64,000 nt of DNA from Hydractinia symbiolongicarpus (lineage: Eukaryota; Cnidaria; Hydrozoa; Anthoathecata; Hydractiniidae), in assembly GCF_029227915.1 (NCBI RefSeq), contig NC_079887.1, positions 25,977,650-26,041,649 on the forward strand. Direction: 5' to 3'. The position numbers and the translations under genes were made by a program. Positions within the stretch are counted from its first letter, which is position 1. Each line of letters begins with the position of its first letter. The notes beneath the pieces are model-generated. The model searched no databases, had not been told where the DNA came from, and saw only the letters and a list, made by a program, of their open reading frames with translations. Of the stretch, positions 23,712 to 35,656 are shown in pieces.

Positions 23712-26700
23712 ACTTCTTTTTTTCAGCGTCACATCAAATATGAAAATATTTTTGAAAACTACAAGTCTCATGCGTTTAGTGGTAAAAAAATAATATAAAA
23801 AATCGTTCGGGAAATGAGTTTACTCCCTGGGTACTTTCTTTGTATACTTTTGACTATACGGGCCAAGCCCGGGATTAACGGGAAATCGCGGGTTTTCGTT
23901 TGCCGGCGATTAAACTTCTTTTATTCAGCGTCTCATCAAAAATGAAAACATTTTTAAAAACTACAAGTCTTATGCGTTTTAGTGGTGAAAAAATAATTTA
24001 AAAAATCGTTTGGGAAATGAGTTTACTCCCTGGGTACTTTCTTTGTATACTTTTGACTATACGGGCCAAGCCGGAAATTACGGGAAATCGCGGGTTTTCG
24101 TTTTCCGGCGATTAAACTTCTTTTATTCAGCGTCTCATCAAAAATGAAAACATTTTTAAAAACTACAAGTCTTATGCGTTTTAGTGGTGAGAAAATAATT
24201 TATAAAATCGTTCCGGAAATGAGTTTACTCACAGGGTACTTTCTTTGTATACATTCGACTATACGTGCCAAGCCCGGGATTTACGGAAAATCGCGGGTTT
24301 TCGTTTGCCGGCGATTAAACTGCTTTTATTCAGCGTCTCCTTAAAAATGAAAACATTCTTGAAAACTACAAGTCTCATGCGTTTTAGTGGTGAAATAATA
24401 ATTTAAAAAATCGTTTAAGAAATGAGTTTACTCCCTGGGTACTTTCTTTGTATACTTTTGACTATACGGGCCGAGTCCAGGATTTACGGGAAATCGCAGG
24501 TTTTCGTTTGCCGGCGATTAAACTTCATTTATTCAGCGTCTCATCAAAAATGAAAACATTTTTAAAAACTACAAGTCTCATGCCTTTTAGTGGTGGAAAA
24601 GTAATTTAAAAAATCGTTTGGGAAATGAGTTTACTCCCTGGGTACTTTCTTTGTATACTTTTGACTATACGGGCCAAGACGGGATTTACGGAAAATCGCG
24701 GGTTTTCGTTTGCCGGCGATTAAACTTCTTTTATTCAGCGTCTCATCAAAAATGAAAACATTTTTAAAAACTACAAGTCTCATGCCTTTTAGTGGTGGAA
24801 AAGTAGTTTGAAAAATCGTTTGGTAAATGAGTTTACTCCCTGGGTACTTTCTTTGTATACTTTTGACTATACGGGCCAAGCCGGGATTTACAAAAAATCG
24901 CGGGTTTTCGTTTGCCGGCGATTAAACTTCTTTTATTCAGCGTCTCATCAAAAATGAAAACATTTTTAAAAACTACAAGTCTTATGCGTTTTAGTGGTGA
25001 AAAAATAATTTAAAAAATCGTTCGGGAAATGAGTTTACTCCCTGGGTACTTTCTTTGTATACTTTTGACTATACGGGCCAAGCCCGGGATTAACGGGAAA
25101 TCGCGGGTTTTCGTTTGCCGGCGATTAAACTTCTTTTATTCAGCGTTTCATCAAAAATGAAAACATTTTTGAAAACTACAAGTCTCATGCGTTTTAGTGG
25201 TGAAATAATAATTTAAAAAATCGTTTATGAAATGAGTTTACTCCCTGGGTACTTTCTTTGTATAATTTTGACTATACGGGCCAAGCCGGGATTTACGGGA
25301 AATCGCGGGTTTTCGTTTGCCGGCGATTAAACTTCTTTTATTCAGCGTCTCATCAAAAATGAAAACATTTTTAAAAACTACAAGTCTTATGCGTTTTAGT
25401 GGTGAAAAAATAATTTAAAAAATCGTTCTGGAAATGAGTTTACTCACAGGGTACTTTCTTTGTATACATTCGACTGTACGTGCCAAGCCCGGGATTTACG
25501 GAAAATCGCGGGTTTTCGTTTGCCGGCGATTAAACTGCTTTTATTCAGCGTCTCATTAAAAATGAAAACATTCTTGAAAACTACAAGTCTCATGCGTTTA
25601 GTGGTGAAAAAATAATTTAAAAAATCGTTCTGGAAATGAGTTTACTTACAGGGTACTTTCTTTGTATACATTCGACTATACGGGCCAAGCCCGGGATTTA
25701 CGGGAAATCGCGGGTTTTCGTTTTCCGGCGATTAAACCTCTTTCATTAAGCGTCTCATCAAAAATGAAAACATTTTTGAAAACTACAAGTCTCATGCGTT
25801 TTAGTGGCGAAAAAAAAATTTAAAAAATCGTTCGGGAAATGAGTTTACTCCCTGGGTACTTTCTTTGTATACATTCGACTATACGGCCCAAGCCCCGGAT
25901 TTACGGGAAAACGCGGGATTTCGTTTGCCGGCGATTAAACTTCTTTTATTCAGCGTCTCATCAAAAATGAAAACATTTTTAAAAACTACAAGTCTTATGC
26001 GTTTTAGTGGTGAAAAAATAATTTAAGAAATCGTTCTGGAAATGAGTTTACTCACAGGGTACTTTCTTTGTATACATTCGACTATACGTGCCAAGCCCGG
26101 GATTTACGGGAAATCGCGGGTTTTCGTTTGCCGGCGATTAAACTGCTTTTATTCAGCGTCTCATTAAAAATGAAAACATTCTTGAAAACTACAAGTCTCA
26201 TGCGTTTTAGTGGTGAAACAATAATTTAAAAAGTCGTTTGGGAAATGAGTTTACTCCCTGGGTACTTTCTTTGTATACTTTTGACTATACGGGCCAAGCC
26301 CGGGATTTACGGGAAATCGCGGATTTTCGTTTGCCGGCGATTAAACTTCTTTTATTCAGCGTCTCATCAAAAATGAAAACATTTTTAAAAACTACAAGTC
26401 TCATGCGTTTTAGTGGTGAAAAAATAATTTAAAAAATCGTTCTGGAAATGAGTTTACTCACAGGGTACTTTCTTTGTATACATTCGACTATACGTGCCAA
26501 GCCCGATAGTTACGGGAAATCGCGGGTTTTCATTTGCCGGCGATTAAACTTCTTTTATTCAGCGTCTTATGAAAAATGAAAACATTTTTATAAACTACAA
26601 GTCTCATGAGTTTTAGTGGTGAAAAAGTAAATTAAAATTTCGTTCGGGAAATGAGTTTACTCACAGGGTACTTTCTTTGTATACATTCGACTATACGTGC

Positions 26701-27154
26701 CAACCCGGGATTTACGGGATATCGCGGGTTTTCATTTGCCGGCGATTAAACTTCTTTTATTCAGCGCCTCATCAAATATGAAAATATTTTTGAAAACTAC
26801 AAGTCTCATGCGTTTAGTGGTGAAAAAATAATTTAAAAAATCGTTCTGGAAATGAGTTTACTCACAGGGTACTTTCTTTGTATACATTCGACTATACGGG
26901 CCAAGCCCGGGATTTATGGGAAATCGCGGGTTTTCATTTTCCGGCGATTAAACCTCTTTCATTAAGCGTCTAATCAAAAATGAAAACATTTTTGAAAACT
27001 ACAAGTCTCATGTGTTTTATTGGTGAAAAAAAAATTTTAAAAATCGGTTGGGAAATGAGTTTACTCCCTGGATACTTTCTTTGTATACATTCGAATATAC
27101 GGGCCGAGTCCGGGATTTACGGGAAATCGCGGATTTTCGTTTGCCGACGATTAA
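23712..27154 (+). repeat. Expanded HOR interval of 17 monomers (3443 bp)
   Basis: The longest interval between index monomers. From about 25331 to 26550 it holds a run of alpha-type monomers (GACTGTACG, TGGCGAAAA, CCCCGG with AAAACGCGG, GAAACAATAATTT) like those at 2.0-3.2 kb. Beta types resume at 26548 with CATGAAAAATG and TTATAAAC. So a patch of alpha-like repeats sits inside beta, either as a remnant of the older arrangement or through exchange between domains. Confidence 0.72.
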
Positions 27155-29179
27155 ACTTCTTTTTTTCAGCGTCACATCAAATATGAAAATATTTTTGAAA
27201 ACTACAAGTCTCATGCGTTTAGTGGTAAAAAAATAATATAAAAAATCGTTCGGGAAATGAGTTTACTCCCTGGGTACTTTCTTTGTATACTTTTGACTAT
27301 ACGGGCCAAGCCCGGGATTAACGGGAAATCGCGGGTTTTCGTTTGCCGGCGATTAAACTTCTTTTATTCAGCGTCTCATCAAAAATGAAAACATTTTTAA
27401 AAACTACAAGTCTTATGCGTTTTAGTGGTGAAAAAATAATTTAAAAAATCGTTTGGGAAATGAGTTTACTCCCTGGGTACTTTCTTTGTATACTTTTGAC
27501 TATACGGGCCAAGCCGGAAATTACGGGAAATCGCGGGTTTTCGTTTGCCGGCGATTAAACTTCTTTTATTCAGCGTCTCATCAAAAATGAAAACATTTTT
27601 AAAAACTACAAGTCTTATGCGTTTTAGTGGTGAGAAAATAATTTATAAAATCGTTCCGGAAATGAGTTTACTCACAGGGTACTTTCTTTGTATACATTCG
27701 ACTATACGTGCCAAGCCCGGGATTTACGGAAAATCGCGGGTTTTCGTTTGCCGGCGATTAAACTGCTTTTATTCAGCGTCTCCTTAAAAATGAAAACATT
27801 CTTGAAAACTACAAGTCTCATGCGTTTTAGTGGTGAAATAATAATTTAAAAAATCGTTTAAGAAATGAGTTTACTCCCTGGGTACTTTCTTTGTATACTT
27901 TTGACTATACGGGCCGAGTCCAGGATTTACGGGAAATCGCAGGTTTTCGTTTGCCGGCGATTAAACTTCATTTATTCAGCGTCTCATCAAAAATGAAAAC
28001 ATTTTTAAAAACTACAAGTCTCATGCCTTTTAGTGGTGGAAAAGTAATTTAAAAAATCGTTTGGGAAATGAGTTTACTCCCTGGGTACTTTCTTTGTATA
28101 CTTTTGACTATACGGGCCAAGACGGGATTTACGGAAAATCGCGGGTTTTCGTTTGCCGGCGATTAAACTTCTTTTATTCAGCGTCTCATCAAAAATGAAA
28201 ACATTTTTAAAAACTACAAGTCTTATGCGTTTTAGTGGTGAGAAAATAATTTAAAAAATCGTTCGGGAAATGAGTTTACTCCCTGGGTACTTTCTTTGTA
28301 TACTTTTGACTATACGGGCCAAGCCCGGGATTTACGGGAAATCGCGGGTTTTCGTTTGCCGGCGATTAAACTTCTTTTATTCAGCGTTTCATCAAAAATG
28401 AAAACATTCTTGAAAACTACAAGTCTCATGCGTTTTAGTGGTGAAAAAATAATTTAAAAAATCGTTCTGGAAATGATTTTACTCACAGGGTACTTTCTTT
28501 GTATACATTCGACTATACGTGCCAAGCCCGGGAGTTACGGGAAATCGCGGGTTTTCATTTGCCGGCGATTAAACTTCTTTTATTCAGCGTCTCATGAAAA
28601 ATGAAAACATTTTTATAAACTACAAGTCTCATGAGTTTTAGTGGTGAAAAAGTAAATTAAAATTTCGTTCGGGAAATGAGTTTACTCACAGGGTACTTTC
28701 TTTGTATACATTCGACTATACGTGCCAACCCGGGATTTACGGGAAATCGCGGGTTTTTATTTGCCGGCGATTAAACTTCTTTTATTCAGCGCCTCATCAA
28801 ATATGAAAATATTTTTGAAAACTACAAGTCTCATGCGTTTAGTGGTGAAAAAATAATTTAAAAAATCGTTCTGGAAATGCGTTTACTCACAGGGTAGTTT
28901 CTTTGTATACATTCGACTATACGGGCTAAGCCCGGGATTTATGGGAAATCGCGGGTTTTCATTTTCCGGCGATTAAACCTCTTTCATTAAGCGTCTCATC
29001 AAAAATGAAAACATTTTTGAAAACTACAAGTCTCATGTCTTTTATTGGTGAAAAAAAAATTTAAAAAATCGTTTGGGAAATGAGTTTACTCCCTGGATAC
29101 TTTCTTTGTATACATTCGAATATACGGGCCGAGTCCGGGATTTACGGGAAATCGCGGATTTTCGTTTGCCGACGATTAA
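27155..29179 (+). repeat. Decamer HOR, canonical copy 1 (2025 bp)
   Basis: Ten monomers of 202, 202, 203, 203, 202, 203, 203, 202, 202 and 203 bp, which sum to 2025. In order their marks are: TTTTTTTCAG with AATAATATAA; AAGCCGGAAATTACG; GTGAGAAAATAATTTATA with TTCCGG; CTCCTTAAAAATG with CGTTTAAG; ACTTCATT with GCCTTTTAG; a standard unit; CGTTTCATC with GGGAGTTACGG; CATGAAAAATG with TTATAAAC; CGCCTCATCAAATATG with TTTATGGG; and ACCTCT with TGTCTTTTATTGG. I take this as the reference form of the beta HOR. Confidence 0.9.
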
Positions 29180-31204
29180 ACTTCTTTTTTTCAGCGTCAC
29201 ATCAAATATGAAAATATTTTTGAAAACTACAAGTCTCATGCGTTTAGTGGTAAAAAAATAATATAAAAAATCGTTCGGGAAATGAGTTTACTCCCTGGGT
29301 ACTTTCTTTGTATACTTTTGACTATACGGGCCAAGCCCGGGATTAACGGGAAATCGCGGGTTTTCGTTTGCCGGCGATTAAACTTCTTTTATTCAGCGTC
29401 TCATCAAAAATGAAAACATTTTTAAAAACTACAAGTCTTATGCGTTTTAGTGGTGAAAAAATAATTTAAAAAATCGTTCTTGAAATGAGTTTACTCCCTG
29501 GGTACTTTCTTTGTATACTTTTGACTATACGGGCCAAGCCGGAAATTACGGGAAATCGCGGGTTTTCGTTTGCCGGCGATTAAACTTCTTTTATTCAGCG
29601 TCTCATCAAAAATGAAAACATTTTTAAAAACTACAAGTCTTATGCGTTTTAGTGGTGAGAAAATAATTTATAAAATCGTTCCGGAAATGAGTTTACTCAC
29701 AGGGTACTTTCTTTGTATACATTCGACTATACGTGCCAAGCCCGGGATTTACGGAAAATCGCGGGTTTTCGTTTGCCGGCGATTAAACTGCTTTTATTCA
29801 GCGTCTCCTTAAAAATGAAAACATTCTTGAAAACTACAAGTCTCATGCGTTTTAGTGGTGAAATAATAATTTAAAAAATCGTTTAAGAAATGAGTTTACT
29901 CCATGGGTACTTTCTTTGTATACTTTTGACTATACGGGCCGAGTACAGGATTTACGGGAAATCGCAGGTTTTCGTTTGCCGGCGATTAAACTTCATTTAT
30001 TCAGCGTCTCATCAAAAATGAAAACATTTTTAAAAACTACAAGTCTCATGCCTTTTAGTGGTGGAAAAGTAATTTAAAAAATCGTTTGGGAAATGAGTTT
30101 ACTCCCTGGGTACTTTCTTTGTATACTTTTGACTATACGGGCCAAGCCGGGATTTACGGAAAATCGCGGGTTTTCGTTTGCCGGCGATTAAACTTCTTTT
30201 ATTCAGCGTCTCATCAAAAATGAAAACATTTTTAAAAACTACAAGTCTTATGCGTTTTAGTGGTGAAAAAATAATTTAAAAAATCGTTCGGGAAATGAGT
30301 TTACTCCCTGGGTACTTTCTTTGTATACTTTTGACTATACGGGCCAAGCCCGGGATTTACGGGAAATCGCGGGTTTTCGTTTGCCGGCGATTAAACTTCT
30401 TTTATTCAGCGTTTCATCAAAAATGAAAACATTCTTGAAAACTACAAGTCTCATGCGTTTTAGTGGTGAAAAAATAATTTAAAAAATCGTTCTGGAAATG
30501 ATTTTACTCACAGGGTACTTTCTTTGTATACATTCGACTATACGTGCCAAGCCCGGGAGTTACGGGAAATCGCGGGTTTTCATTTGCCGGCGATTAAACT
30601 TCTTTTATTCAGCGTCTCATGAAAAATGAAAACATTTTTATAAACTACAAGTCTCATGAGTTTTAGTGGTGAAAAAGTAAATTAAAATTTCGTTCGGGAA
30701 ATGAGTTTACTCACAGGGTACTTTCTTTGTATACATTCGACTATACGTGCCAACCCGGGATTTACGGGAAATCGCGGGTTTTTATTTGCCGGCGATTAAA
30801 CTTCTTTTATTCAGCGCCTCATCAAATATGAAAATATTTTTGAAAACTACAAGTCTCATGCGTTTAGTGGTGAAAAAATAATTTAAAAAATCGTTCTGGA
30901 AATGCGTTTACTCACAGGGTACTTTCTTTGTATACATTCGACTATACGGGCTAAGCCCGGGATTTATGGGAAATCGCGGGTTTTCATTTTCCGGCGATTA
31001 AACCTCTTTCATTAAGCGTCTCATCAAAAATGAAAACATTTTTGAAAACTACAAGTCTCATGTCTTTTATTGGTGAAAAAAAAATTTAAAAAATTGTTTG
31101 GGAAATGAGTTTACTCCCTGGATACTTTCTTTGTATACATTCGAATATACGGGCCGAGTCCGGGATTTACGGGAAATCGCGGATTTTCGTTTCCCGACGA
31201 TTAA
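29180..31204 (+). repeat. Decamer HOR, canonical copy 2 (2025 bp)
   Basis: Tandem copy of 27155-29179 with identical monomer order and length. Differences seen by eye are a handful of substitutions: TTCTTGAAATG near 29476 where copy 1 has TTTGGGAAATG, CCATGGGTAC near 29901, GAGTACAGG near 29941, and ATTGTTTGGG near 31093. Identity therefore looks above 99%, an estimate by reading and not a computed alignment. Confidence 0.9.
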
Positions 31205-32011
31205 ACTTCTTTTTTTCAGCGTCACATCAAATATGAAAATATTTTTGAAAACTACAAGTCTCATGCGTTTAGTGGTAAAAAAATAATATAAAAAATCGTT
31301 CGGGAAATGAGTTTACTCCCTGGGTACTTTCTTTGTATACTTTTGACTATACGGGCCAAGACCGGGATTTACGGGAAATCGCGGGTTTTCGTTTTCCGGC
31401 GATTAAACCTCTTTCATTAAGCGTCTCATCAAAAATGAAACATTTTTGAAAAGTACAAGTCTCATGTGTTTTAGTGGTGAAAAAAAAATTTAAAAAACCG
31501 TTCGGGAAATGAGTTTACTCCCTGGATACTTTCTTTGTATACATTCGACTATACGGGCCAAGCCCCGGATTTACGGGAAAACGCGGGATTTCCTTTGCCG
31601 GCGATTAAACCTCTTTCATTAAGCGTCTCATCAAAAATGAAAACATTTTTGAAAACTACAAGTCTCATGCGTTTTAGTGGTGAAAAAATAATTTAAAAAA
31701 TCGTTCGGGAAATGAGTTTACTCCCTGGGTACTTTCTTTGTATACTTTTGACTATACGGGCCGAGTCCGGGATTTACGGGAAATCGCGGATTTTTGTTTG
31801 CCGGCGATTAAACCTCTTTCTTAAGCGTCTCATCAAAAATGAAAACATTTTTGAAAAGTACAAGTCTCATGTGTTTTAGTGGTGAAAAAAAATTTAAAAA
31901 ATCGTTCGGGAAATGAGTTTACTCCCTGGATACTTTCTTTGTATACATTCGACTATACGGGCCAAGCCCCGGATTACGGGAAAACGCGGGATTTCGTTTG
32001 CCGGTGATTAA

Positions 32012-32214
32012 ACCTCTTTCATTAAGCGTCTCATCAAAAATGAAAACATTTTTGAAAACTACAAGTCTCATGCGTTTTAGTGGTGAAAAAATAATTTAAA
32101 AAATCGTTCGGGAAATGAGTTTACTCCCTGGGTACTTTCTTTGTATACTTTTCACTATACGGGCCGAGTCCGGGATTTACGGGAAATCGCGGATTTTTGT
32201 TTGCCGGCGATTAA
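32012..32214 (+). repeat. Gamma monomer following a 200-bp unit
   Basis: The unit just upstream (31812-32011) is only 200 bp because of three separate one-base losses: CTTTCTTAAG for CTTTCATTAAG, one A fewer in the run after GGTG, and CCGGATTACGGG for CCGGATTTACGGG. The parallel units at 59352 and 62186 lack these losses. The unit annotated here is normal length, with GCCGGTGATT just before its start. Confidence 0.7.
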
Positions 32215-32416
32215 ACTTCTTTTATTCAGCGTCACATCAAATATGAAAATATTTTCGAAAACTACAAGTCTCATGCGTTTAGTGGTAAAAAAATAATATA
32301 AAAAATCGTTCGGGAAATGAGTTTACTCCCTGGGTACTTTCTTTGTATACTTTTGACTATACGGGCCAAGCCCGGGATTTACGGGAAATCGCGGATTTTC
32401 GTTTGCCGGCGATTAA

Positions 32417-33429
32417 ACTTCTTTTATTCAGCGTCTCATCAAAAATGAAAACATTTTTAAAAACTACAAGTCTTATGCGTTTTAGTGGTGAAAAAATAAT
32501 TTAAAAAATCGTTCTGGAAATGAGTTTACTCCCTGGGTACTTTCTTTGTATACTTTTGACTATGCGGGCCAAGCCCAGGATTTACGGGAAATCGCGGGTT
32601 TTCGTTTGCCGGCGATTAAACTTCTTTTATTCAGCGTCTCATCAAAAATGAAAACATTTTTAAAAATTAGAAGTCTTATGCGTTTTAGTGGTGAAAAAAT
32701 AATTTAAAAAATCGTTCTGGAAATGAGTTTACTCACAGGGTACTTTCTTTGTATACATTCGACTATACGTGCCAAGCCCGGGATTTACGGGAAATCGCGG
32801 GTTTTCGTTTGCCGGCGATTAAACTTCTTTTATTCAGCGTCTCATCAAAAATGAAAACATTTTTGAAAACTACAAGTCTCATGCGTTTTAGTGGTGAAAA
32901 AATAATTTAAAAAATCGTTCGGGAAATGAGTTTACTCCCTGGGTACTTTCTTTGTATACTTTTGACTATACGGGCCGAGTCCGGGATTTACGGGAACTCG
33001 CGGATTTTCGTTTGCCGGCGATTAAACTTCTTTTATTCAGCGTCTCATTAAAAATGAAAACATTTTTGAAAACTACAAGTCTTATGCGTTTTAGTGGTGA
33101 TAAAATAATTTAAAAAATCGTTCTGGAAATGAGTTTACTCCCTGGGTACTTTCTTTGTATATTTTTGACTATACGGGCCGAGTCCGGGATTTAGGGAATC
33201 GCAGGTTTTCGTTTGCCGGCGATTAAACTCCTTTTATGCAGCGTCTCATCAAAAATGAAAACATTTTTGAAAACTACAAGTCTCATGCGTTTTAGTGGTG
33301 AAAAAATAATTTAAAAAATCGTTCGGGAAATGAGTTTACTCCCTGGGTACTTTCTTTGTATACTTTTGACTATACGGGCCGAGTCCGGGATTTACGGGAA
33401 ATCGCGGATTTTCGTTTGCCGGCGATTAA
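32417..33429 (+). repeat. 1013-bp pentamer HOR, copy 1
   Basis: Five monomers, starting at 32417, 32620, 32823, 33026 and 33227 (lengths 203, 203, 203, 201, 203). Private marks shared with the next copy include TATGCGGGCC, AAAATTAGAAGTC, GGGAACTCGCGG, GGTGATAAAATAATTT, and GTATATTTTTGAC with ATTTAGGGAATCG. One distinguishing change is CTTTTATGCAGCG near 33232, where copy 2 has CTTTTATTCAGCG. Confidence 0.9.
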
Positions 33430-34442
33430 ACTTCTTTTATTCAGCGTCTCATCAAAAATGAAAACATTTTTAAAAACTACAAGTCTTATGCGTTTTAGTG
33501 GTGAAAAAATAATTTAAAAAATCGTTCTGGAAATGAGTTTACTCCCTGGGTACTTTCTTTGTATACTTTTGACTATGCGGGCCAAGCCCGGGATTTACGG
33601 GAAATCGCGGGTTTTCGTTTGCCGGCGATTAAACTTCTTTTATTCAGCGTCTCATCAAAAATGAAAACATTTTTAAAAATTAGAAGTCTTATGCGTTTTA
33701 GTGGTGAAAAAATAATTTAAAAAATCGTTCTGGAAATGAGTTTACTCACAGGGTACTTTCTTTGTATACATTCGACTATACGTGCCAAGCCCGGGATTTA
33801 CGGGAAATCGCGGGTTTTCGTTTGCCGGCGATTAAACTTCTTTTATTCAGCGTCTCATCAAAAATGAAAACATTTTTGAAAACTACAAGTCTCATGCGTT
33901 TTAGTGGTGAAAAAATAATTTAAAAAATCGTTCGGGAAATGAGTTTACTCCCTGGGTACTTTCTTTGTATACTTTTGACTATACGGGCCGAGTCCGGGAT
34001 TTACGGGAACTCGCGGATTTTCGTTTGCCGGCGATTAAACTTCTTTTATTCAGCGTCTCATTAAAAATGAAAACATTTTTGAAAACTACAAGTCTTATGC
34101 GTTTTAGTGGTGATAAAATAATTTAAAAAATCGTTCTGGAAATGAGTTTACTCCCTGGGTACTTTCTTTGTATATTTTTGACTATACGGGCCGAGTCCGG
34201 GATTTAGGGAATCGCAGGTTTTCGTTTGCCGGCGATTAAACTCCTTTTATTCAGCGTCTCATCAAAAATGAAAACATTTTTGAAAACTACAAGTCTCATG
34301 CGTTTTAGTGGTGAAAAAATAATTTAAAAAATCGTTCGGGAAATGAGTTTACTCCCTGGGTACTTTCTTTGTATACTTTTGACTATACGGGCCGAGTCCG
34401 GGATTTACGGGAAATCGCGGATTTTCGTTTGCCGGCGATTAA
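33430..34442 (+). repeat. 1013-bp pentamer HOR, copy 2
   Basis: Tandem copy of 32417-33429 at exactly 1013 bp, carrying the same run of private variants and the same two-base-short module E. It is nearly identical to copy 1 by eye. Confidence 0.9.
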
Positions 34443-34644
34443 ACTTCTTTCATTCAGCGTATCATCAAAAATGAAAACATTTTTAAAAACTACAAGTCTT
34501 ATGCGTTTTAGTGGTGAAAAAATAATTTAAAAAATCGTTCTGGAAATGAGTTTACTCCCTGGGTACTTTCTTTGTATACTTTTGACTATACGGGCCGAGT
34601 CCGGGATTTAGGGAAATCGCAGGATTTCGTTTGCCGGCGATTAA

Positions 34645-34852
34645 ACTCCTTTTATTCAGCGTCTCATCAAAAATGAAAACATTTTTGAAAACTACAAGTC
34701 TCATGCGTTTTAGTGGTGAAAAAATAATTTAAAAAATCGTTCGGCAAATGAGTTTACTCATTACCCTGGGTACTTTCTTTGTATACTTTTGACTATGCGG
34801 GCCAAGCCCGGGATTTACGGGAAATCGCGGGTTTTCGTTTGCCGGCGATTAA
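34645..34852 (+). repeat. 208-bp monomer with a 5-bp insertion
   Basis: The longest monomer found. Where all others read AGTTTACTCCCTGGG, this one reads AGTTTACT, then CATTA at 34759-34763, then CCCTGGG. The insertion creates a repeated TTAC (TTACTCATTAC), so short templated duplication is a plausible origin. The related monomer near 60162 lacks it, so it is a private event of this copy. Confidence 0.88.
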
Positions 34853-35458
34853 ACTTCTTTTATTCAGCGTCTCATCAAAAATGAAAACATTTTTAAAAAT
34901 TAGAAGTCTTATGCGTTTTAGTGGTGAAAAAATAATTTAAAAAATCGTTCTGGAAATGAGTTTACTCACAGGGTACTTTCTTTGTATACATTCGACTATA
35001 CGTGCCAAGCCCGGGATTTACGGGAAATCGCGGGTTTTCGTTTGCTGGCGATTAAACTTCTTTTATTCAGCGTCTCATCAAAAATGAAAACATTTTTGAA
35101 AACTACAAGTCTCATGCGTTTTAGTGGTGAAAAAATAATTTAAAAAATCCTTCTGGAAATGAGTTTACTCACAGGGTACTTTCTTTGTATACATTCGACT
35201 ATACAGGCCAAGCCCGGGATTTACGGGAAATCGCGGTTTTCGTTTTCCGGCGATTAAACCTCTTTCATTAAGCGTCTCATCAAAAATGAAAACATTTTTG
35301 AAAACTACAAGTCTCATGCGTTTTAGTGGTGAAAAAAATTTAAAAAATCGTTCGGGAAATGAGTTTACTCCCTGGGTACTTTCTTTGTATACATTCGACT
35401 ATACGGGCCAAGCCCCGGATTTACGGGAAAACGCGGGATTTCGTTTGCCGGCGATTAA

Positions 35459-35656
35459 ACCTCTTTCATTAAGCGTCTCATCAAAAATTTTTTTTTAAAA
35501 ATTACAAGTCTCATGCGTTTTAGTGGTGAAAAAATAATTTAAAAAATCGTTCTGGAAATGAGTTTACTCACAGGGTACTTTCTTTGTATACATTCGATTA
35601 TACGGGCCAAGCCCGGGATTTACGGAAAATCGCGGTTTTCGTTTTCCGGCGATTAA
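35459..35656 (+). repeat. 198-bp monomer with an A5-T9-A5 tract
   Basis: Module B, normally CATCAAAAATGAAAACATTTTT, is replaced by a stretch without GAAAACA, leaving a self-complementary A5-T9-A5 run at about 35485-35503. The net loss is about 4 bp and a run of this length is unique in the window. A milder change of the same module occurs near 63631 (GAAATCCTTTTTTT). Either could be a true slippage event or a sequencing homopolymer error. Confidence 0.8.

Larger units (their letters stand above)
17436..31406 (+). repeat. Block beta: decamer (2025-bp) HOR domain
   Basis: About 69 monomers dominated by a ten-monomer HOR. The clearest index monomer starts ACTTCTTTTTTTCAG, followed by CACATCAAATATG and GTGGTAAAAAAATAATAT. 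It occurs at 18043, 20069, 21081, 23712, 27155, 29180 and 31205. The intervals between these are 2026, 1012, 2631, 3443, 2025 and 2025 bp, which is 10, 5, 13, 17, 10 and 10 monomers. Other types here are CATGAAAAATG with TTATAAAC, TGTGTTTTATTGG, AAGCCGGAAATTACG, and CTCCTTAAAAATG. A shorter version of the same domain recurs at about 52.5-57.5 kb. Confidence 0.85.
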
